DNA of 63,311 bases, from the NCBI RefSeq assembly GCF_002995745.1, contig NZ_PVXQ01000021.1, positions 1 to 63,311 of the forward strand, written 5' to 3'. The DNA comes from Clostridium vincentii (GTDB lineage: Bacteria; Bacillota; Clostridia; Clostridiales; Clostridiaceae). The notes under the pieces were generated by a model, which saw only the letters and a program-made list of their open reading frames with translations, was not told where the DNA came from and did not search any database. A program made the translations under genes and the position numbers. Positions 16,100-24,365 of this stretch are shown piece by piece. Every line of letters starts with the position of its first letter. The stretch's first letter is position 1.

Positions 16100-19000
16100 G
16101 AATGAATTGGATATAAGAAGAAATGAGGATCTAATTCAAGCATTTGCTAATGCAGATAACGTATTAAATAAAAACTATTTAAGAGTTTTGAATCAATTAG
16201 AAGTTGAAGACTTACCCATTGAACTAAGTAATATTAATATTATATCTAAAGTAAGATTTATGAGGATAAATAAACTTGTTTATAATAAGAATGAAGATGG
16301 ATTAGACAAGCTAAGTACAGTTTTAAATTCAGCGTCTTTAAGTAGGGCATCAATCGCAACTATTATTTATAGTGATGGAAAAAAGATTGACTATTATATT
16401 GGAGTCATAAACAAAGATGAAGAAAATGATTTAACTCTTCAAGCGGAAATATTAAATGGGACATTTAAAGCGAATTTTGCAGGTAGTGAATTAGATAATC
16501 TAACAAATAGAAAACTTGAAAATTTATTTGATGATATTTTTGATGTTGAAGGCGAAAGTAAGATTATTACATCTGTATCTGGAGTAGCAGCTCTTAAATT
16601 AAATGACAATAAGGAAGCAGAAAATTATATTCAAGGGCTTGAAAAATTTGTTGATTCCATAAAGGATAAAAATTATACTGCAATTCTTTTAGCAGATCCT
16701 GTAGCTAGTGAACAAGTTCAGATAATGAGATCAGGATATGAAAGTTTATATTCTCAACTTACACCTTTTCTAAAAAGTGAATTATCTTTTAATGAAAGCG
16801 ATGCTTTAACATTAACTGATGGAAATACTACAGGAATGACACAAACAGTTAATACAAGTATTAGCCACACACAAAATCACTCCGAATCTAATGGATGGAG
16901 TAAATCTGATAGCGTTGGCAATTCAAAAACTAAAAACGCAGGAGGAGCATTAGCTGCAGGTGGAGCTGCAATTGGAGCAGTAACTGGTACAATTCTTGGT
17001 CCAGTAGGCACAATGGCAGGAGTAATGATTGGCGGTGCAATAGGTGGAGCTGTTGGGGCTATAGGTAGCGCAATTGTTGGAAGTAATACTGCATCAAGTA
17101 ATACAACAACTGGAGAAACACAGAACACTTCAGATTCCACTGGAGAAAGCACTCAGGAAGGGAATAGTAATTCTACATCTAATCAAAATAGTATATCAAC
17201 AAGCGAAGGTAATACAAGAGGAAGAACTATACAAATAAGCTATGAGAATAGAAGTGTTAAGGGCCTGCTTGAAAAGATAGATGAACAATTAGAGCGTATT
17301 AAAAGATGTGAGGATTTTGGAACATTTAGTTTTGCAGCATACTTTATTTCAAATGATGCAGCTGTTAATGAGAGAGCAGCAAGTTCATATAATGCCTTAA
17401 TGAGAGGCGAAAATTCATCTGTAGAATCATCATTTATAAATACTTGGTATGAGGGAAGATCTAATAAAAAGGTATGTAAATATCTACAGAAATTATCCCA
17501 TCCCATATTTAAATTGAATTTATCAGATGATGAGCACATTAAAATATCACCAGCTTCTATAATTAGCGGAAAAGAACTTGCAATACAATTATCTTTACCT
17601 AAGAAATCTATTGTAGGATTACCAGTTGTCCAATGTACTGAATTTGGAAGAAATATATTTACATTATCTAACAGAAAAAGTGATGATAGTTTTAAGCTTG
17701 GAAACATATATCATATGGGACAAAGTGAAGCTACATCAGTGGATTTGGATAAGCAAAGTCTAGCAATGCATACTTTTATAACAGGCTCAACAGGCTCAGG
17801 TAAATCAAATACAATCTATAATATGTTAGAAAGCTTAAATAATAAAGATGTTAAATTTTTAGTAGTAGAACCAGCTAAAGGAGAATACAAGAACGTTTTA
17901 GGACATAGAAAAGATGTTACTGTTCTTGGAACAAATCCTTATAAAACGAAACTACTGAAAATAAATCCCTTCAAGTTTTCTAAAGAGATACATGTATTAG
18001 AACATATTGATAGATTAATTGAGATATTTAATGTTTGTTGGCCTATGTACGCGGCAATGCCAGCTGTACTCAAAGATGCAGTAGAAAGAGCTTACGAAGA
18101 TTCAGGGTGGGATTTAGATCTATCAGAAAATAAATATAATGAAAATTTATTTCCAACCTTTGCGGATGTTTTAATTAAGCTAACCCAAGTAGTAAATGAA
18201 TCAGCATTTTCTGACGAAGTAAAAGGAAATTATGTAGGATCCTTAGTTACAAGAGTTAAATCTCTTACTAATGGGATTAATGGAAGAATATTTGCTAGCG
18301 ATGAAATAGATAATAATATTCTTTTTGATTCTAATGTAATAGTGGATTTAAGTAGAGTTGGTTCAGTGGAAACAAAGTCGATGATTATGGGAATACTTAT
18401 AATGAGGCTTCAAGAACATAGAATGTCACAAGGTGGAATGAATTTACCATTAAAACATATTACAGTTTTAGAAGAAGCACACAATATATTAAAGAAAACT
18501 TCGATTGAGCAATCAGCTGAAGGTTCTAATATGGTTGGTAAATCAGTTGAAATGATATCAAATTTGATTGCAGAGATAAGAACTTATGGAGAAGGATTTA
18601 TAATTGCAGATCAATCTCCAGGTTTGTTGGATATGTCAGCAATACGTAATACAAATACAAAAATAATATTAAGATTGCCAGAACAATCTGATAGAGAACT
18701 TGTAGGTAGAGCAGCTGGATTAAATGATGACCAATTAGTAGAATTAGCAAAACTTGAGACCGGAGTAGCTGCAGTATATCAAAATAATTGGTTAGAGCCT
18801 GTATTATGTAAGGTAGATAGATTTGAAAGCAAAGAAAAAGAATTCATAGAAAGAGAAGAGTCTAGTGAATTTAATAAATCCTTTAAGAAAGAATTAAGTA
18901 AAATATTACTGTCTAATCATGTAGGCGAAAAAATTGATTATGATATTGATGAATTAGAAGAAAGGTTATTAAAATCAAATTTTACGTCCAATTTGAAAAT

Positions 19001-19295
19001 TAGTGTGATAAATATACTAAAAACGAAGGATTTATCTGAGTTAAAACATGTATCAAGAATAATTTCAATGTTATATTCTAAAGAAGAAGCATATAAATTA
19101 GCTAAAAACACAGAAAATATAGATGAATGGAATCAGATTGTTTTAGATAATATTGATCCTATTGTATATGAAATAAATGAAAATTATAGAAATGGTATTC
19201 TTCAATGTCTAGTAAGAGAAAATGCTAAGGACCATAAAGAATTAGAAAATTTCTATTTCAACTGGAGTAATTACATGAGGGGGAAGGTATTATGA
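16077..19295 (+). CDS. HerA/DUF87-type ATPase with glycine-zipper and Ser-rich insert
   Basis: A 1072-residue ATPase of the HerA/FtsK/VirB4-like superfamily. Walker A is GSTGSGKSN (about residues 570-578) with EPAKGEYK after it; Walker B is ITVLEEAHNIL (about 795-805); the sensor block ADQSPGLLDMSAIRNTNTKII follows. The first 250 residues are a mixed alpha/beta domain I cannot name. Residues about 260-400 are odd: Ser/Thr/Asn/Gln-rich linkers flank a long glycine-zipper hydrophobic stretch (GGAAIGAVTGTILGPVGTMA, then GGAIGGAVGAIGSAIVG) that could insert in membrane. The C-terminal 200 residues are helical. I choose ATG 16077 over GTG 16071. It overlaps the nuclease gene by 4 bp. Likely role: hexameric pump for DNA or protein at the membrane. 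Confidence 0.85.
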   Translation: MELKGQNKNELDIRRNEDLIQAFANADNVLNKNYLRVLNQLEVEDLPIELSNINIISKVRFMRINKLVYNKNEDGLDKLSTVLNSASLSRASIATIIYSDGKKIDYYIGVINKDEENDLTLQAEILNGTFKANFAGSELDNLTNRKLENLFDDIFDVEGESKIITSVSGVAALKLNDNKEAENYIQGLEKFVDSIKDKNYTAILLADPVASEQVQIMRSGYESLYSQLTPFLKSELSFNESDALTLTDGNTTGMTQTVNTSISHTQNHSESNGWSKSDSVGNSKTKNAGGALAAGGAAIGAVTGTILGPVGTMAGVMIGGAIGGAVGAIGSAIVGSNTASSNTTTGETQNTSDSTGESTQEGNSNSTSNQNSISTSEGNTRGRTIQISYENRSVKGLLEKIDEQLERIKRCEDFGTFSFAAYFISNDAAVNERAASSYNALMRGENSSVESSFINTWYEGRSNKKVCKYLQKLSHPIFKLNLSDDEHIKISPASIISGKELAIQLSLPKKSIVGLPVVQCTEFGRNIFTLSNRKSDDSFKLGNIYHMGQSEATSVDLDKQSLAMHTFITGSTGSGKSNTIYNMLESLNNKDVKFLVVEPAKGEYKNVLGHRKDVTVLGTNPYKTKLLKINPFKFSKEIHVLEHIDRLIEIFNVCWPMYAAMPAVLKDAVERAYEDSGWDLDLSENKYNENLFPTFADVLIKLTQVVNESAFSDEVKGNYVGSLVTRVKSLTNGINGRIFASDEIDNNILFDSNVIVDLSRVGSVETKSMIMGILIMRLQEHRMSQGGMNLPLKHITVLEEAHNILKKTSIEQSAEGSNMVGKSVEMISNLIAEIRTYGEGFIIADQSPGLLDMSAIRNTNTKIILRLPEQSDRELVGRAAGLNDDQLVELAKLETGVAAVYQNNWLEPVLCKVDRFESKEKEFIEREESSEFNKSFKKELSKILLSNHVGEKIDYDIDELEERLLKSNFTSNLKISVINILKTKDLSELKHVSRIISMLYSKEEAYKLAKNTENIDEWNQIVLDNIDPIVYEINENYRNGILQCLVRENAKDHKELENFYFNWSNYMRGKVL

Positions 19296-19942
19296 TAGAA
19301 GGACTTAGCATGGCATTAAAAGAAACTGTACAAGACGAATCATCTTTTACAGATTTTACACCTAGCTTTGATAAAGAATTACAATCTGATGTAATGTCTT
19401 TTGAAGATGCTGATAGACCCTTCAATTATGCAAATGATACTAACGATGTCTATGAAGAAAATGTTAGCAGGTATGATACGGATGATAATGGTAAGACTTA
19501 TAAAGAGAATGGAGAATTATTGGCTAATGATACATATGAGATAAATGAATATAGATATGTAACAGATGATAAAGCCAGGATTATTAGTGTAGAGGGAGAC
19601 CTACATCTAAGTAACACAGAACGAAAGACAATTAATGAAGATAATGTTGGTGGAGAAGACAAGAGGGAAACTGATGATAGAGGACATCTAATTGCTGATC
19701 GTTTTAATGGCTCAAACAAAATTGAGAATTTAGTTCCCATGGATGCAAATCTAAATAGGGGAGATTTTAAAAAGAATGAAAATTTACTTGCCGATGCACT
19801 TTCTGATGGAAGGGAGGTTACATTAAAGGTTGAACCGACTTATGAAGGAGACTCAAAAAGACCAACTTCTTTTACTGTAACTGACTCAATAGATGGAGCA
19901 CAAAAAGTGGTTGTGTTTGCAAATGAAAGGAAAGGTGTCTAA
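19292..19942 (+). CDS. DNA/RNA non-specific endonuclease, polymorphic-toxin type
   Basis: The 216-residue protein carries an Endonuclea_NS_2 domain: the catalytic DDRGHLIADRFNGS (about residues 128-141) with the active-site His in RGHLI, followed by NLVPMDANLNRGDF. The pre-domain pattern DDNGKTYKENGELLANDTYE then VTDDKARI is the usual leader of this nuclease in LXG and other polymorphic toxins. The first 60 residues are acidic and contain no LXG, WXG or signal sequence. It overlaps the ATPase gene as ATGA and is followed two bases later by a YezG-like immunity gene, so it is probably toxic to the producer unless neutralised. Confidence 0.88.
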   Translation: MIEGLSMALKETVQDESSFTDFTPSFDKELQSDVMSFEDADRPFNYANDTNDVYEENVSRYDTDDNGKTYKENGELLANDTYEINEYRYVTDDKARIISVEGDLHLSNTERKTINEDNVGGEDKRETDDRGHLIADRFNGSNKIENLVPMDANLNRGDFKKNENLLADALSDGREVTLKVEPTYEGDSKRPTSFTVTDSIDGAQKVVVFANERKGV

Positions 19943-19944
19943 TA

Positions 19945-20388
19945 ATGAATGAAAACAATTATAAATTAATTATTAATGAACTTATAAAAGTTATTCCAGA
20001 TGGATGGGGAGATATTATTTTTTATGGAGAATTTGGAGAAGGTTCTTATTCCTTTGAATATTATGTTAAATTTGAGGATGAAGAATTTATTCAATGCTTT
20101 AAATTAAAAGATATTTCAAAAACCGATATTATGAGTGCTTTTGATAAGATAAATACGATTTTGAAACTTGAAAGAGTTGTATTAAGTGATGAAAAAAGAT
20201 GGACAAATTGTACTTTGTTAGTAAACAAAAGTGGTAAATTTAAAATGGATTATGACTATACTGATTTAACAGAGAAGGCCTATGCTTATCAATCAGTATG
20301 GAAATTTAAGTATTTAAATATCACCCCCAGCTCAAATAATAAAAAAGCAAAAGAAGCTGTGGATGAGTATCTAAAAATAAATAAATAA
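19945..20388 (+). CDS. YezG-like immunity protein for the nuclease
   Basis: The 147-residue acidic protein resembles the YezG/DUF600 immunity family, antitoxins of LXG-type nuclease toxins. Shared features are IPDGWGDIIFYGEFGEGSYS near the start, WTNCTLLVNKSGKFKMDYDY (about residues 92-111) and the terminal WKFKYL. It sits directly after the nuclease gene, as immunity genes do, and ends the operon at a strong bidirectional terminator. Confidence 0.82.
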   Translation: MNENNYKLIINELIKVIPDGWGDIIFYGEFGEGSYSFEYYVKFEDEEFIQCFKLKDISKTDIMSAFDKINTILKLERVVLSDEKRWTNCTLLVNKSGKFKMDYDYTDLTEKAYAYQSVWKFKYLNITPSSNNKKAKEAVDEYLKINK

Positions 20389-20404
20389 TTTAAAATTCCT
20401 TGTG

Positions 20405-20435
20405 AAAGAAGCCTCTATATTATAGAGGCTTCTTT
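20405..20435. terminator. Bidirectional terminator between the nuclease-immunity pair and the helicase
   Basis: AAAGAAGCCTCTATA and TATAGAGGCTTCTTT form a perfect 15-bp inverted repeat with T-rich ends on both strands. It serves the operon from the left and the convergent helicase gene from the right. Confidence 0.9.
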
Positions 20436-20449
20436 AATATTATATAATC

Positions 20450-23410
20450 TTATGAAATAATGTAATCAAAAAGATCTTCGCGTATAGGGGTATATAAATG
20501 ATACTGAATTTCCACTGCAGCCCTATTTACATTTTTCATGATAGTAGGGTTAGGAGATCCTATAGCAGTGATTTTCCCTAGATAATAAAATTCTTTTGAT
20601 ATTGTATCCTTTTTATCTTTTCTTACAAATAGACTCATTTCAACGCCATCTTTTTCGGCAGTATATACTTGTACAACATCAGCAGATTTCACAGTTCTTC
20701 CTGGCTTAGATATTGCGATTAATTGGCCTGAAGACTCAAATCTATCTTCATAATTTATAGAATCACTAATATCTGGAGCTTTATCATAATTAATAAATAC
20801 TGGATAGGTTTTGGTTTTCTTATTGAATTTGTAACCCCCAATATTGGTGGCAACTTCGTTTCTTTCCCATTCTAATAATCTACATACATCCTCATAGGTA
20901 TATTTATTATATAATTGAAAGCTTGTACCCATATAACGGTCACTATAAAACTTTTTGTATCTAACTATACCAAACTCAATTAGTTCTACAACAATTTCCT
21001 TAAAGTCTGGGTATTTCAGGCTCTCCATAAAAATATCTGAGATTTTATAGTCTAAGTTATGTTTTTCTAAGAAAATACACTCCTTATATGTGTCCTTACC
21101 AGTCCCACTAGGAAACTGATTTGTTAGTACGTTAACTACTGATATCTCTGTACTATCCTTAAAATCTATACCATATTCTTCTTTTAGAATATGTTTTAGC
21201 CTAAATATTAGATCAACATTATAATTCATGGCACATTTAATCATTTCTAATTCATGGACACGCTTTCCAGAAGCAAGCTTTTTAGAAATAAATTCTATAA
21301 ATATTTCTTGGACAGGGCTAAGTTGAATAGTATATTCTTTTTCATACTTTGTTAAAAACTTGTGATATGAACCTAAGCTACTATTTTCAAAAATTCTTAT
21401 AGGGTCAATAGAATCAAACAGATCAAAATCATTTAATTTAGGAATTCTACCTAACTTCTGTTTTAAACTGATATAGTTTTCCTTAATAAGTTTAATACCA
21501 TTAAAAGTAGCTTTATCAATAGATTCAAAAATACGCTTTTTAGTAATCTCATCAAAATTTACAGTAGAGCAGCCTGGAATCACTCTAGTTCCCTCCATGA
21601 CATATTTGCGAACTGTATCTTTATTATAGGTTTTGTCACCTGAAAGTGCGATAGGAATTAAAAAGTTACTATTATAATTTCCAACAAAATCTATAATAAC
21701 TACATATTCTTTAGCGTTATTTTTCCTAAGACCACGCCCTAATTGTTGTACGAAAACTATGGTTGATTTAGTAGCCCGTAGCATAACAACTTGATTAACT
21801 GTAGGGATGTCTACTCCTTCATTGAAAATATCAACCGTTAATATATAATCTAAACAATTAGCCTCTTCATCTTGTTCTAAGCGCACAATGGCATCTTCAC
21901 GCTCTTTTTGAGTATTATCTCCTGTTAATGCTACCGTTCTTAAGCCGTGTTTATTAAATTTATCAGATAATTCTTTAGCTTCTTTTTTATCACTACAGAA
22001 TATTAGTCCTTTTACTCTATCTCCACAATAACCATAGAAATTAATTTTATGAAGAATATGATCAACTCTTTGGTCATCCACTAAATATTTAAAATCTGTA
22101 TTATCATCTAATTCATTACCATCTACAGATAAATCTGTAATTCCAAAATAGTGGAATGGACAAAGTAAATCTTCCTCCAAAGCTTGTTGCAGACGAATTT
22201 CATAGGCTACGTTATAATCAAACATTTTAAAGATATCAAATTCATCAGTTCTTTCTGGAGTAGCTGTCATCCCAAGCAAAAATTTAGGCTTAAAGTAATC
22301 TACAATTTTTTGATAGCTTATAGCACCAGCTTTATGAACTTCATCTATAATAATGTAGTCAAATTCATCCTCAGAAAAGCTTAATAAAACTTCATCTTTA
22401 GATAAAGTTTGCACTGTTGAGAAGATGAAATCTTTATGTATATCTTTTGAACTACCTGAGAGGATGCCCATACTTTTAGTATCACCAAAAACATCTCTAT
22501 AACTATCTAGGGCTTGTCTTGCAATTTGTTCTCTATGTACAATAAATAAAGCTCTATTTGGATTAAAATTTCTAATATCAAAAGCTGATAAATAGGTTTT
22601 CCCAGTACCAGTAGCTGAAATTAACAATGCTTTTTCAATTCCTTCTTTTCTTATATTGTCTAAAGCCTGAATTGCAGATACCTGCATCTTATTTGGCTTT
22701 AAGACATATTGAGAAATTCTTGGAACACTACTTTGTCGTAAAGACTCCTTTTGCTTTAAGTATATTTGCTCATAAGTTTCAAGCCACTCTAAAGTCAAAT
22801 TATCAGCATCATCCCACATATCTTCAAATTCATTTAACACTACTTCTGTTAAAGAGCCTTCCTCTAAAGAAGATATTTTTAGATTCCATTCTTTATTTTT
22901 AGTTAATGCCGTTTGAGTCAAGTTAGAACTACCAACAATAAGGTCATAATGATCACTGTGTTTGAAAATATAGCCTTTAGTATGAAAATTATCTTTGCAA
23001 TACATTTTGATACTAATATTAGAAAACTCTAAAAGCTTTTTTAATGCTTTTGGTTCGCTAAAATTTAGATAATCTGTAGTTAGAATTCTGCCTTTAACTC
23101 CATTTTGTTCTAATTGTTTAAAGGTTTCTAAAAGGGGAGTTACGCCACTACTTGTAATAAATGCAACAGATAACATGAACTCATTACATTTTGTAAGTTC
23201 AGACACAATATCACTTAAAACTTTATTTCCTTTTTTATAATCATTAATAAGAAGTTTAGGTCTAAGTGCTAAATTAGAGTCTACCAAATAATCTATTAAG
23301 CTGGTTTCATTCGCCTTTAAAATATCATTGGCAATGGGATGTTTGTTATTAGAGTTTATCTCTATAGATTTAGAAGTTATACTGTCTTGTATCTTAATTA
23401 AATTTGCCAT
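20450..23410 (-). CDS. PLD nuclease-DEAD helicase-DUF3427 protein
   Basis: A 986-residue multidomain protein. Residues about 45-200 are a phospholipase-D-like nuclease module with HTKGYIF (His143, Lys145) and GSSNLTQTAL. Residues about 235-600 are a superfamily 2 helicase: Walker A SATGTGKT (266-272), DEVH (356-359), MTATPERTDEFDIF and the C-terminal QLGRGLRKNNAKEYV motif. The remainder matches DUF3427. This architecture is frequent in defence islands; the action is presumably ATP-driven DNA processing with nuclease cleavage. It is monocistronic. On its strand a TATAAT box lies about 30 bases upstream and AAGGAAGTG precedes the ATG. Confidence 0.92.
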   Translation of the reverse strand: MANLIKIQDSITSKSIEINSNNKHPIANDILKANETSLIDYLVDSNLALRPKLLINDYKKGNKVLSDIVSELTKCNEFMLSVAFITSSGVTPLLETFKQLEQNGVKGRILTTDYLNFSEPKALKKLLEFSNISIKMYCKDNFHTKGYIFKHSDHYDLIVGSSNLTQTALTKNKEWNLKISSLEEGSLTEVVLNEFEDMWDDADNLTLEWLETYEQIYLKQKESLRQSSVPRISQYVLKPNKMQVSAIQALDNIRKEGIEKALLISATGTGKTYLSAFDIRNFNPNRALFIVHREQIARQALDSYRDVFGDTKSMGILSGSSKDIHKDFIFSTVQTLSKDEVLLSFSEDEFDYIIIDEVHKAGAISYQKIVDYFKPKFLLGMTATPERTDEFDIFKMFDYNVAYEIRLQQALEEDLLCPFHYFGITDLSVDGNELDDNTDFKYLVDDQRVDHILHKINFYGYCGDRVKGLIFCSDKKEAKELSDKFNKHGLRTVALTGDNTQKEREDAIVRLEQDEEANCLDYILTVDIFNEGVDIPTVNQVVMLRATKSTIVFVQQLGRGLRKNNAKEYVVIIDFVGNYNSNFLIPIALSGDKTYNKDTVRKYVMEGTRVIPGCSTVNFDEITKKRIFESIDKATFNGIKLIKENYISLKQKLGRIPKLNDFDLFDSIDPIRIFENSSLGSYHKFLTKYEKEYTIQLSPVQEIFIEFISKKLASGKRVHELEMIKCAMNYNVDLIFRLKHILKEEYGIDFKDSTEISVVNVLTNQFPSGTGKDTYKECIFLEKHNLDYKISDIFMESLKYPDFKEIVVELIEFGIVRYKKFYSDRYMGTSFQLYNKYTYEDVCRLLEWERNEVATNIGGYKFNKKTKTYPVFINYDKAPDISDSINYEDRFESSGQLIAISKPGRTVKSADVVQVYTAEKDGVEMSLFVRKDKKDTISKEFYYLGKITAIGSPNPTIMKNVNRAAVEIQYHLYTPIREDLFDYIIS

Positions 23411-23643
23411 ACTTACACTTCCTTGTGGGGGCGGTTTTTGTAAATATTATAACATATGTGGGGGATTTTTACTTGGGAAATTATATGAAAGTATAGTATT
23501 ATAACAATTAATATGATATACTAAAACTGTAAAAATTAAACATCAATCTATGAAGATTTAGGGTAGAGATTTAGCTCTATGACCCTATACCAACCTGCAT
23601 TATGTAAGGTGGTTCAGCTAAAAACGATAAGGAGGTGAAAATA

Positions 23644-23700
23644 GTGAATTACTATCTTCTTATTTTAGGTAAGGAGATTTTTTGTTTTGTAAAAATTTAA
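23644..23700 (+). CDS. Possible 18-residue leader or toxin peptide
   Basis: A GTG start lies seven bases after a perfect AAGGAGGTG ribosome site and opens MNYYLLILGKEIFCFVKI, a hydrophobic peptide. It overlaps the start of the next ORF (TTG 23682), so it might be a leader peptide coupling translation, or a small membrane toxin. No conservation can be judged here; the strong ribosome site is the only support. Confidence 0.35.
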   Translation: MNYYLLILGKEIFCFVKI

Positions 23701-23960
23701 ATGAGGGAGTGGTTGTATTGAATACATCAGGAATTAACAGGAGTTATATGGCAAAGAATTTAAAATCAGAGGAATTTATTAATAGAGTTGTAGATATTTT
23801 AAGTAGGGAATTCGAAAATAATGAAGTTAAATTAGAAAAGAGAGATAAAAATAATTTTAAAATATCATTAGATAAGTATGAAGTTAAAATGACCAAGGGA
23901 CTACTAGATAAGCTTAAAAGTCCTTATGGGATAGATAAATTTATACTGGAGGAACTTTAA
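23682..23960 (+). CDS. Small hypothetical protein, 92 aa
   Basis: No family recognised. The protein is charged, with an alpha/beta pattern (EEFINRVVDILSREFENNEVKL). TTG 23682 has an AAGGAG site six bases upstream; TTG 23718 with GAGGGAG is an alternative giving MNTSGINRSYMAKN. The lack of an ATG and the overlap with an 18-codon frame make the start uncertain. It is isolated between two minus-strand helicase genes. Confidence 0.5.
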   Translation: MFCKNLNEGVVVLNTSGINRSYMAKNLKSEEFINRVVDILSREFENNEVKLEKRDKNNFKISLDKYEVKMTKGLLDKLKSPYGIDKFILEEL

Positions 23961-24365
23961 AGGCAAGGGTTTGAAATTGATAGGAATAGAAGCCAGTATA
24001 TTCAGTATTGCTTTGGGGTTTATTGAGAGGATAGGAGTGGTTGAAATACGGTATCTGTAGATGATATGTTTAGATGAGTTTGTAGGGACTTTAATAGTAA
24101 TTTTGGATTCTAGGGCTACAGGCAAACATGAATGAATCAACACATGGGAAAATAATCATACTGTTGGCTGGTTTGTTCAGGCTAATGGGATTCAGAATAG
24201 AAATTTGATATTTGTTAGGCAGGTTGTTAGGGCTAGATAAGTGGTTTTTAAAGTTAAATAAGTAAGTAAAAACCCATCATACCTTCTGGAGTATGGTGGG
24301 TTTTTATATGTTTTATAGATTGAATTATTACATTATAAAGAAGGCCAGTGATTAGTTTATTTAGT
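23961..24365. other. Intergenic region, 405 bp, with decayed sequence
   Basis: No complete gene. The plus strand has interrupted open stretches, one (about 24143-24240) reading NNHTVGWFVQANGIQNRNLI before a stop. That has the flavour of a degraded enzyme C terminus but I cannot name it. A terminator at 24268 ends the region. Confidence 0.4.
24268..24305. terminator. Terminator-like hairpin, probably bidirectional
   Basis: AAACCCATCATAC pairs with GTATGGTGGGTTT (one G-U pair) around an eight-base loop, with a T-run on the plus strand and an A-run opposite. It lies downstream of both the hypothetical gene and the convergent helicase. Confidence 0.8.

Noticed and set aside
16877..17152. Minus-strand ORF opposite the glycine-rich region of the ATPase
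   Set aside because: A shadow frame caused by Gly/Ala/Ser-rich codons on the plus strand.
24140..24240. Fragment resembling a beta-lactamase or transpeptidase C terminus (VGWFVQANGIQNRNLIFV)
   Set aside because: Only about 33 codons with stops around; resemblance is too weak to name.
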